Origin: Pseudomonadota bacterium
Lineage (GTDB): Bacteria > Pseudomonadota > Alphaproteobacteria > Caulobacterales > Caulobacteraceae
Assembly (NCBI GenBank): GCA_023445955.1
Contig: JAEXJH010000333.1
Coordinates: 1 to 5,187 of the forward strand
Length of the DNA: 5,187 bases
Direction: 5' to 3'
In this document: piece after piece, positions 1-5,187 of the stretch
How the letters are laid out: each line of letters begins with the position of its first letter
Numbering within the stretch: the first letter of the stretch is position 1
Made by a program: the position numbers and the translations under genes
The notes under the pieces: generated by a model
Told to the model about the DNA's origin: nothing
The model's database searches: none
What the model saw: only the letters and a program-made list of their open reading frames with translations

Positions 1-1
1 T

Positions 2-412
2 CTCAGCGGGTTCGGCGTGCAGGGCAGCTTCGCGATCACCGAGGCCAATTTCGAGATCCCCGATCCCTCGACCGTCAGCCCTTACATGAGCGCGGCCAAC
101 CTCAACGGCCTCTCGAAATATACCGGCAGCGGCTCGGTCTACTGGGAGAATGACAAGCTCTCGCTGCGGGCGTCGTACCGCTATCGCTCGAGCTACTTCA
201 AGCCCAACAGCGGCACCAACCGCAGCGCCAAGGGCTCGGGCTATCTGAACCTGTCGGCGTCTTATGACCTGACCAAGCAGGTGCAGCTGAAGCTCCAGGC
301 CCTGAACGTCACCAGCACGCGGGACGTCATGTACAAGGCCGGCGAGGACTCGATCACCGAGGTCTCGGACAACGGTCCGCAGATCTACTTCGGCGTCCGC
401 CTGCGCTTCTGA
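2..412 (+). CDS. TonB-dependent receptor, C-terminal fragment (5' end outside window)
   Basis: The open frame enters from the left edge (first full codon at base 2) and gives 136 residues before the TGA at 410-412. An apparent GTG start at base 17 is only an internal valine. The fragment has the alternating polar/aromatic pattern of the last beta-strands of a TonB-dependent receptor barrel: LSKYTGSGSVYWEND (residues 37-51), LSLRASYRYRSSYF (53-66), YLNLSASYDLT (81-91), VQLKLQALNVT (94-104) and a final QIYFGVRLRF ending in phenylalanine. A C-terminal aromatic residue is the known recognition signal for outer-membrane barrel assembly. Receptors of this family import large ligands across the outer membrane using TonB-ExbBD energy. 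The plug domain and any TonB box lie outside the window, so the ligand cannot be read directly. The neighbouring lyase suggests an oligosaccharide, which is inference. Confidence 0.9.
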   Translation, partial: LSGFGVQGSFAITEANFEIPDPSTVSPYMSAANLNGLSKYTGSGSVYWENDKLSLRASYRYRSSYFKPNSGTNRSAKGSGYLNLSASYDLTKQVQLKLQALNVTSTRDVMYKAGEDSITEVSDNGPQIYFGVRLRF

Positions 413-417
413 TCCAA

Positions 418-458
418 TCGGTCCGGCGGGTCCTTCACCAAATCCCCCGCCGGATCGA
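418..458 (+). terminator. GC-rich hairpin after the receptor gene, possible terminator or mRNA 3'-end structure
   Basis: Bases 418-430 can pair with 446-458 as a 13-bp stem with one G-T pair (421/455) and a 15-base loop. It starts five bases after the receptor stop. No T-run follows, so it is not a canonical intrinsic terminator. It may be a Rho-assisted terminator or a structure protecting the 3' end of the receptor mRNA. The segment CCGCCGG of the right arm recurs at 486-492, so an alternative, longer-range pairing with the left arm is possible. The inverted repeat is seen directly; the role is inferred. Confidence 0.5.
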
Positions 459-594
459 CCACTGTCCCGCCGCGCAAGTCGCGGTCCGCCGGTCTCCAGG
501 ACTCCCCATCGCCCTCCCAAGCGCGGATTTCCTGACCGGCAGATGCTCTCCCTGGCGTAGTCGCCGAGGGGACGCGGGACGCCTTTCTTTTGCT

Positions 595-617
595 ACGCTC
601 GTTACCGTCTGGAGCGT
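595..617 (+). promoter_or_regulatory. Ribosome-binding site of the lyase gene, inside a small inverted repeat
   Basis: GGAG at 611-614 lies six bases before the ATG at 621, a normal Shine-Dalgarno spacing that supports this start. The hexamers ACGCTC (595-600) and GAGCGT (612-617) are perfect inverted repeats around an 11-base loop, so a hairpin would hide most of the GGAG. With only 6 bp the structure may be weak or accidental. No convincing promoter is visible upstream. Confidence 0.5.
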
Positions 618-620
618 TTC

Positions 621-1769
621 ATGAACCGACGTGACTTCTTCCTAGGGACGGCCCTGGCGTTGACGGCGTGCGGAGCGGAGGCGGCTTCGCTCGACATCGT
701 GGCTATCGACCGCGCGCGTATCCTCAAGGCCGCCGATCGCTACCTCGCCGAGGCGCCGGTGACGATCACCGCCTTCGCCGCGTCGCGCAGTCCCGGCAGC
801 CGCCACGACTATTATTCCGAGGCCGACTACTGGTGGCCCGATCCAGCCAATCCGGACGGGCCTTATGTCCGCAAGGATGGCTACTCCAACCCTGACAAGT
901 TCACCGCCCACCGCGACGCGGTGATCCGCCTGGGCGTCCAGCTGCCGGCCCTGGCGGCGGCGTACAAGGTGACCAAGGACGTCCGCTACGCCGAGCAGGC
1001 CGAGAAGCATCTGCGGGCCTGGTTCATCTCGCCTGACACCCGGATGAGCTCCAACCTGGAGCACGCCCAGGCGATCATCGGCGTCAACACCGGCCGGGGC
1101 ATCGGCATCATCGACACCCTGCATCTGGTCGAGGTCGCGCGAGCGGTGTCCGTTTTGAAAGCGGCGCGGTCCAAGGTCGATGTCTACGCTCCGACTGTGG
1201 CCTGGTTCGACGCCTACCTGACCTGGATGACCACCTCGAAGAATGGCGTCGACGAGCGCGATCAGAAGAACAACCACGGCACTTGCTGGGCGCTGCAGGC
1301 GGCCGAGTTCGCGCGCCTGACGGGTCGCAAGGCCGAACTCGAGATTGCGAAGAACCGGATCAAGGCGCTGATCCCCGGCCAGATCGCCACCGACGGCGCC
1401 CAGCCGCTGGAGCTGGCCCGCACCAAGCCCTACGGCTACTGCCTGTTCAACCTGGATGTCCTGGCCGCCTGCGCCCAGGTGATGGGCGGCGACCTCTGGA
1501 CCTGGAAGGGCGCGACCGGCGGTTCGATCGCCGACGCCCTGGCCTGGATGGCGCCGTTCATCGCCGACAAGAAGGCCTGGCCCAAACCGCCTGATGTCGA
1601 GGCTTGGGACGGCTGGCCCGTCCGCCAGCCCAGCCTGCTGTTCGGCGGCCTGGCCCTGAAGCGGCAGGACTATCTCGATCTCTGGAAACGGCTTGATCCC
1701 GACCCTGTCGAGGCCGAGATCATCCGCAACTACCCCATCCGCCAACCGGTGCTCTGGATCGATGCGTAG
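621..1769 (+). CDS. Alginate-lyase-superfamily polysaccharide lyase, exported, probably by Tat
   Basis: This 382-residue protein is an alpha-helical polysaccharide lyase of the alginate lyase superfamily (Pfam Alginate_lyase type, PL5/PL38-like). Such enzymes cut uronate-containing glycans by beta-elimination, leaving an unsaturated sugar at the new non-reducing end. Visible hallmarks are YYSEADYWWPDP (residues 64-75), GVNTGRGIGIID (154-165), NNHG (217-220) with the likely catalytic His219, and ELARTKPYGY (264-273) with Arg267 and Tyr271/Tyr273 as candidates for the basic and proton-transfer residues. The N-terminus MNRRDFFLG followed by a hydrophobic stretch resembles a twin-arginine signal. 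LTAC (14-17) also fits a lipobox, so the mature protein may be a lipoprotein anchored at Cys17, or may be cut after AEAA. GGAG six bases upstream supports the ATG. The stop overlaps the start of the epimerase. Family and export are well supported; the exact substrate (mannuronate, glucuronan or another uronate) cannot be decided here. Confidence 0.88.
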   Translation: MNRRDFFLGTALALTACGAEAASLDIVAIDRARILKAADRYLAEAPVTITAFAASRSPGSRHDYYSEADYWWPDPANPDGPYVRKDGYSNPDKFTAHRDAVIRLGVQLPALAAAYKVTKDVRYAEQAEKHLRAWFISPDTRMSSNLEHAQAIIGVNTGRGIGIIDTLHLVEVARAVSVLKAARSKVDVYAPTVAWFDAYLTWMTTSKNGVDERDQKNNHGTCWALQAAEFARLTGRKAELEIAKNRIKALIPGQIATDGAQPLELARTKPYGYCLFNLDVLAACAQVMGGDLWTWKGATGGSIADALAWMAPFIADKKAWPKPPDVEAWDGWPVRQPSLLFGGLALKRQDYLDLWKRLDPDPVEAEIIRNYPIRQPVLWIDA

Positions 1770-2877
1770 ACTGTTCCTGGCGACCGTCATCGCCTTGCTT
1801 GCCTCATCGGCTCACGCCGCCGACGTCAAGCGCGAGTCGTTCGGCGCGACCAAGGTCGGCTTGCCGGTGGAGAAGACGATCCTGCGCAACGATCTCGGCA
1901 TGACCGTCGCGGCCATCGACTACGGCGCGACCCTGACCCTGGTCACCGCGCCCGATCGGGGCGGCCGGTTCGAGAACGTGATCCTCAGCCTGCCCAGCAT
2001 GGCCGCCTACGAGGCCACCACGCGGCGCTGGGCCTCGGTGATCGGTCGCTACGCCGGACGGATCACGGACGCCAGGATCGTCGTCGACGGAAAGGCCTAC
2101 GCCCTGCCGGCCGGCAACAACCACATGACCTTGCATGGCGGCCCGAACGGCTATGACAAGCGGGTCTGGACCAGCCATCCGGTCAGCGACGCCCGGTCGG
2201 TGGGCGTGGCCTTCGAGCTGCACAGCCCGGACGGCGACCAGGGCTTTCCCGGCGCCCTGGACATCACCGTGACCTATCGGCTGATGCGCAAGGCCAACGA
2301 ACTGCGGATCGACTACGTCGCCAAGGCCTCGGCGCCGACGGTGCTGAACCTGACCAACCACGGCTTTCTGAATATGGCCGGCGCCGAGAGCGGCGACGTC
2401 CGGAGCCAGACGATCTGGCTCGACGCCGACCGCTATGCCGAGGTCGACGCCCGCAAGGCGCCGTCGGGCAAGCTGTTGTCGGTCGCGGGCACGGTGCTGG
2501 ACTTTCGCAAGCCCCGCCGTGAGGGCGAGGCGATGACGCTGGACGATCCGCTGCTGGCGCCGTCCCAGGGCTTCGACCACAGCCTTGTGTTCCGCGCCGC
2601 CAAGCCCGGCGTGCGTGCGGTCGCCTGGATGGAAGACCCCGCCAGCGGTCGTCGTGTCACCCTGCTGACCGATCAGCCCTCGATACAGATCAACAGCGGC
2701 AACGGCTTCGACGGGACCGAGAAGGGGCCCGGCGGCGCGGCCTATCCGAAGTATTCGGGCTTCGCCTTCGAGACCCAGCATCTGCCCGACAGCCCCAACC
2801 AAGCGGCGTTTCCGTCGACGCTCGTGCGGCCTGGCGCGCCGTTCCGCTCGACGACCGTGCTGCGGTTCTCGCATTAA
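1762..2877 (+). CDS. galM: Aldose 1-epimerase (mutarotase), GalM family, exported
   Basis: The 371-residue product interconverts alpha and beta anomers of free aldoses. GalM-family landmarks are in order: GRYAGRI (95-101), NNHMTLHGG (119-127), TNHGFLNMAG (198-207) with the expected catalytic acid His200, GFDHSLV (270-276) with substrate-binding Asp272, and FETQHLPDSPNQ (336-347) with the expected catalytic base Glu337. The family-typical ending with AFPSTLVRPG (349-358) is intact. I chose the ATG at 1762 because it opens directly into a Sec signal peptide (MRRLFLATVIALLASSAHA, cut before Ala20). The frame is open further upstream, but a start at 1693 would bury that signal. No good Shine-Dalgarno is seen. 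The start overlaps the lyase stop by 8 bases, suggesting translational coupling. Export points to mutarotation of sugars in the periplasm rather than in cytoplasmic galactose metabolism. The gene symbol is by family; the preferred sugar is unknown. Confidence 0.9.
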   Translation: MRRLFLATVIALLASSAHAADVKRESFGATKVGLPVEKTILRNDLGMTVAAIDYGATLTLVTAPDRGGRFENVILSLPSMAAYEATTRRWASVIGRYAGRITDARIVVDGKAYALPAGNNHMTLHGGPNGYDKRVWTSHPVSDARSVGVAFELHSPDGDQGFPGALDITVTYRLMRKANELRIDYVAKASAPTVLNLTNHGFLNMAGAESGDVRSQTIWLDADRYAEVDARKAPSGKLLSVAGTVLDFRKPRREGEAMTLDDPLLAPSQGFDHSLVFRAAKPGVRAVAWMEDPASGRRVTLLTDQPSIQINSGNGFDGTEKGPGGAAYPKYSGFAFETQHLPDSPNQAAFPSTLVRPGAPFRSTTVLRFSH

Positions 2878-2901
2878 AGATTGGACAGGATCGGACAATA
2901 T

Positions 2902-2917
2902 CCGGGGAGTCCCCTGG
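2902..2917 (+). other. Short GC hairpin downstream of the epimerase gene
   Basis: Bases 2902-2907 pair with 2912-2917 (six pairs, one G-T) around the tetraloop AGTC, 24 bases after the epimerase stop. A competing inverted repeat joins CTGGCA (2914-2919) with TGCCAG (2935-2940). Neither is followed by a T-run, so an intrinsic terminator is not supported. The operon may end here by Rho or continue rightward. Confidence 0.3.
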
Positions 2918-2937
2918 CATCGCCTGACAATGCTTGC

Positions 2938-2951
2938 CAGAAACGTTTCTG
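2938..2951. promoter_or_regulatory. Perfect 14-bp palindrome, candidate LacI-family operator
   Basis: CAGAAACGTTTCTG is identical to its own reverse complement. Its core AAACGTTT with a central CG step is the characteristic shape of LacI/GalR/PurR-family operators. It lies in an intergenic stretch that is less GC-rich than its surroundings (42 G/C of the 80 bases from 2921 to 3000), 60 bases after the epimerase stop and 36 bases before the ATG at 2988. No promoter can be placed with confidence; TAACAT at 2970-2975 is only a loose -10 candidate. The palindrome is seen directly, while the regulator family and the regulated gene are inferred. Confidence 0.45.
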
Positions 2952-2987
2952 ACTCGGCTGGGCGAGCAGTAACATTACAAACCGTTC

Positions 2988-3245
2988 ATGATAGCGCTGG
3001 GCAAGACTCGGTGGGTGCAAGTGCTCATCGGCCAGAACCACTGGAAGGACGCTGTTCTCTCTCAACTTGAGACCGGTGACGTATTCCGCCTGGCTGAGCC
3101 TAATGGCGGGCTTGCGCATGACGGCAAGGTCTATGTCGTCAGGAAAGCGCCGCAAGTCATCGCCCAGGAATGGCCCGCGACTTCGGACGCGACGGTGATC
3201 GCGCTGGGCGCGGATCCGAAGGCGCCTGCCGATAGCGCTCCCTAA
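2988..3245 (+). CDS. Small hypothetical protein, uncertain
   Basis: An 85-codon ORF runs from ATG 2988 to TAA 3243-3245, with an in-frame stop at 2970-2972 fixing its left limit. I do not recognise the family. The product has no signal peptide, membrane segment or cysteine. The middle reads like a folded protein (GDVFRLAEPNGG at 30-41, DGKVYVVRKAPQVIAQ at 45-60), and the tail is rich in Pro and Ala. Third-position G+C is about 72% (24 of 85 codons end in A or T), clearly below the flanking genes, so it could be a recently acquired or decaying gene, or not a gene at all. No Shine-Dalgarno precedes the ATG; GTG codons at 3015 and 3021 are alternative starts. It sits just downstream of the palindrome at 2938-2951 and 48 bases before the CoA-transferase-family gene, on the same strand. 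Confidence 0.4.
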   Translation: MIALGKTRWVQVLIGQNHWKDAVLSQLETGDVFRLAEPNGGLAHDGKVYVVRKAPQVIAQEWPATSDATVIALGADPKAPADSAP

Positions 3246-3293
3246 GTACGACGAACGCTTCGCGCCGGCCGCCGGCTGGTCCAAGCTGGCGGC

Positions 3294-5102
3294 ATGACGG
3301 ACCGCTTCACCGACCCCGACGCCCTCGCAGACTCGATCATCGCCAAGGTCGGCCGCCGCATCGTGCTGGGCCTGCCGCTGGGCCTGGGCAAGGCCAACCA
3401 TGTGGTCAACGCCCTGTTCGCGCGGGCCATGGCCGACCGGTCCCTCCACCTGCACATCTTCACCGCCCTGACCTTGGAGCCGCCGCGCCCGAAGTCGGAA
3501 CTGGAGGCGGCCTTCCTCGGGCCAGTGATCGCGCGCACCCTCGGCGGCTATCCGGCCCTGGCCTATGCGCAGGTCCAGCGCTGCGACGCGTTGCCTGACA
3601 ACATCCAGGTCGATGAGTTCTTCTTCCAGGCCGGCACGCGGCTGGGCGTGGAGAGCGCCCAGCGCAGCTACATCTCGGCCAACTACACCCACGCGGCGGG
3701 CTATCTGCTGGATCGCGGCGTCAATGTCGTAGCCCAGCTGGTGGCGCGCGAGGGGGACCGCTACAGCCTCTCCTGCAATACCGACATCACCCTGGACCTG
3801 CTGGCCGCGAAAGCGCGGGGCAAGGCCGACTTCTTGCTGGTCGGCCAAGTCAATGACCAGTTGCCGTTCATGCCGGGCGACGGCGACCTGCCGGCCTCGG
3901 CGTTCAGCCATGTGCTGGAGGGTCATGACTTCCCGCTGTTCGCGCCGCCCAAGGAGCCCGTCACCGACGCCCACTATGCGATCGGTTTCCACGCGGCGGG
4001 CCTGATCCCCGACGGCGGCACTGTCCAGATGGGCATCGGCTCGATCAGCGACGCGGTCGCGCAGGGCCTGATCGTCCGCCACCGCGATCCCGCCGCCTTC
4101 CGCGACACCGTCCAGCGTCTGGGCGCAGCGCCCCAGCACGCCGAGCCGTTCGAGCGCGGGCTCTACGCGGCCACCGAGATGTTCGTCGACTGCCTGCTCG
4201 ACCTCTGGAAGGCCGGCGTGCTCAAGCGCGAGGTCGACGGGGCGGTGCTGCACGGCGGCTTCTTCCTAGGGCCGCGCGCCTTCTATGACGCCCTGCGCGA
4301 GATGCCGGCTTCGGACCGCGCCAAGTTCCAGATGCAGGCGATTTCGGGCATCAACGAGCTCTATGGCGACGAGGCCGCCAAGCGCGCAGCCCGGGTCGAC
4401 GCCCGCTTCATCAACACCGCCATGATGGTCACGCTGCTGGGCGCGGTGGTCTCCGACGGGCTGGAGGACGGCCGCGTCGTCAGCGGCGTGGGCGGGCAGT
4501 ACAATTTCGTGGCCCAGGCCTTCGCCTTGGAGGGCGCTAGCTCGGTGATCACTCTCGACGCCGTGCGCGGGGCGGGGAAGGCGGCGCGCTCGAACGTGCT
4601 CTGGTCCTATGGCCACGGCACCATCCCGCGCCACCTGCGCGACATCGTCATCACCGAGTACGGGATCGCCGACCTGCGGGGACGCACCGACCGAGACGTG
4701 ATCGTCGCCCTGTTGAAGGTCACCGACAGCCGTTTCCAGTCGGCGCTGCTGGAACAGGCCAAGGCAGCCGGCAAGCTTGAGCGCGGCTACGTCCTGCCGA
4801 CCGAGTTCTGCGACAACACCCCCGAGCGCATCGCCGACGCGCTGGCGCCCGCCAAGGCGGCAGGTCTGGCGCCGCTGCTGCCGTTCGGCTCGGACTTCGA
4901 TCCGCTGGAGGAGAGCCTGTTGCCAGCGCTGGGTCGATTGAAAGCGGCGCAGGCTGAGCCCAAGGCCTTGCTCGGCTTGGTCATGAAGGGCCTACGCGCG
5001 GGGCCGGGCGACGAGGCGGCCCTGAAACGCCTCGGCTTGGCCAAGCCACGCAGCGTGCGTCAGCGACTGACGGCCTTGGCCGTACGGGGCGGGCTAAGCT
5101 GA
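3294..5102 (+). CDS. Acetyl-CoA hydrolase/CoA-transferase family protein, long form
   Basis: The 602-residue cytosolic protein belongs to the acetyl-CoA hydrolase/transferase (class I CoA-transferase) family, which moves CoA between acyl groups or hydrolyses acyl-CoA through a glutamyl-CoA thioester. Visible landmarks are LIPDGGTVQMGIGSISDAV (residues 237-255), ATEMFVD (293-299) with Glu295 as the likely catalytic glutamate, INTAM (373-377), the glycine loop GVGGQYNF (398-405), and VITEYGIADLRGRT (452-465), the signature of the C-terminal domain. Acetate- and succinate-type members are usually about 430-510 residues. This one continues for about 110 residues after that domain (from about 490), a tail that includes LPTEFCDNTPERIADAL (501-517). 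The ATG at 3294 has only a weak purine-rich GGCGG before it, but the preceding bases offer no better start. The acyl substrate cannot be read from sequence. It is probably transcribed apart from the polysaccharide genes. Confidence 0.85.
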   Translation: MTDRFTDPDALADSIIAKVGRRIVLGLPLGLGKANHVVNALFARAMADRSLHLHIFTALTLEPPRPKSELEAAFLGPVIARTLGGYPALAYAQVQRCDALPDNIQVDEFFFQAGTRLGVESAQRSYISANYTHAAGYLLDRGVNVVAQLVAREGDRYSLSCNTDITLDLLAAKARGKADFLLVGQVNDQLPFMPGDGDLPASAFSHVLEGHDFPLFAPPKEPVTDAHYAIGFHAAGLIPDGGTVQMGIGSISDAVAQGLIVRHRDPAAFRDTVQRLGAAPQHAEPFERGLYAATEMFVDCLLDLWKAGVLKREVDGAVLHGGFFLGPRAFYDALREMPASDRAKFQMQAISGINELYGDEAAKRAARVDARFINTAMMVTLLGAVVSDGLEDGRVVSGVGGQYNFVAQAFALEGASSVITLDAVRGAGKAARSNVLWSYGHGTIPRHLRDIVITEYGIADLRGRTDRDVIVALLKVTDSRFQSALLEQAKAAGKLERGYVLPTEFCDNTPERIADALAPAKAAGLAPLLPFGSDFDPLEESLLPALGRLKAAQAEPKALLGLVMKGLRAGPGDEAALKRLGLAKPRSVRQRLTALAVRGGLS

Positions 5103-5112
5103 GAGAGAAAAA

Positions 5113-5187
5113 TGGTGGATGCGACAGGGATTGAACCTGTGACCCCCTCGGTGTGAACGAGGTGCTCTCCCGCTGAGCTACGCATCC
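5113..5187 (-). tRNA. tRNA-Val (anticodon CAC)
   Basis: The reverse strand folds into a complete cloverleaf. The acceptor stem is GGATGCG with CGCATCC, the D arm GCTC...GAGC, the anticodon stem CCTCG/CGAGG around loop TTCACAC, and the T arm ACAGG-TTCAATC-CCTGT. It has discriminator A and an encoded CCA (5113-5115). The anticodon CAC (bases 5153-5155 on the plus strand) reads the valine codon GUG, one of the frequent valine codons in high-GC genes. The 5' end falls exactly on the window edge, so its promoter is outside. A run of five T on the tRNA strand (5112 to 5108) directly follows CCA and may help termination. It converges with the CoA-transferase-family gene, 10 bases away. Confidence 0.97.

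Noticed and set aside
576..599. A possible Caulobacter-type housekeeping promoter (GGGACGC, then GCTACGCT)
   Set aside because: Only part of each box matches the TTGACGS and GCTANAWC consensus, and the spacer of 9 bases is short. Too weak to call.
1693..1761. An upstream ATG extending the epimerase by 23 residues
   Set aside because: It would place a textbook signal peptide inside the protein and lengthen the overlap with the lyase. The start at 1762 explains the sequence better.
642..1790. A 382-codon minus-strand ORF opposite the lyase
   Set aside because: It is the mirror of a gene with clear family motifs. Its product is low-complexity Arg/Gly/Asp/Val-rich, as expected for the antisense of GC-rich codons.
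1804..2898. A 364-codon minus-strand ORF opposite the epimerase
   Set aside because: It is antisense to an intact GalM-family gene, and its composition is the typical Arg/Gly/Ala/Val-rich shadow with no recognisable motif.
2874..4253. A 459-codon minus-strand ORF spanning the small ORF and the 5' half of the CoA-transferase-family gene
   Set aside because: Most of it is antisense to a gene with conserved catalytic motifs, and its product shows no motif. Long antisense frames are common at this G+C. The part over 2878-3293 is less easily excluded but has no supporting signal.
5113..5187. tRNA-Val 3' end as an integration site for a mobile element
   Set aside because: The DNA next to the tRNA 3' end is a normal chromosomal-type gene. 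No integrase and no repeated copy of the tRNA end are visible in the window.

Overview
The window looks like chromosomal DNA of a high-GC alphaproteobacterium, most likely a Caulobacter or Phenylobacterium relative. This rests on G+C of roughly two thirds by eye, strong G/C bias at third codon positions, and the pairing of a TonB-dependent receptor with exported polysaccharide enzymes typical of these oligotrophs. The genus is inferred, not proven.

Layout. Positions 2-412 hold the last 136 codons of an outer-membrane TonB-dependent receptor. A 208-base gap follows, with a strong GC hairpin just after the receptor stop and a ribosome-binding site before the next gene. Positions 621-1769 encode an exported alginate-lyase-superfamily polysaccharide lyase. 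Positions 1762-2877 encode an exported aldose 1-epimerase (GalM family), which overlaps the lyase by 8 bases and is probably translationally coupled to it. Positions 2878-3293 are less GC-rich, especially in the first half. They carry a perfect 14-base palindrome resembling a LacI-family operator and an uncertain 85-codon ORF. Positions 3294-5102 encode a 602-residue acetyl-CoA hydrolase/CoA-transferase family protein. A complete tRNA-Val(CAC) lies on the minus strand at the right edge (5113-5187), convergent with it.

How the genes may work together. The receptor, lyase and epimerase share a strand and read as a small uronate-polysaccharide utilisation locus: uptake through the outer membrane, cleavage of the chain by beta-elimination, and anomer interconversion of released sugars in the cell envelope. 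The CoA-transferase-family gene and the tRNA appear to be separate housekeeping units. Everything recognised belongs to known families. I found no CRISPR array, insertion sequence, phage gene or clearly new system. The least explained part is 2878-3293.
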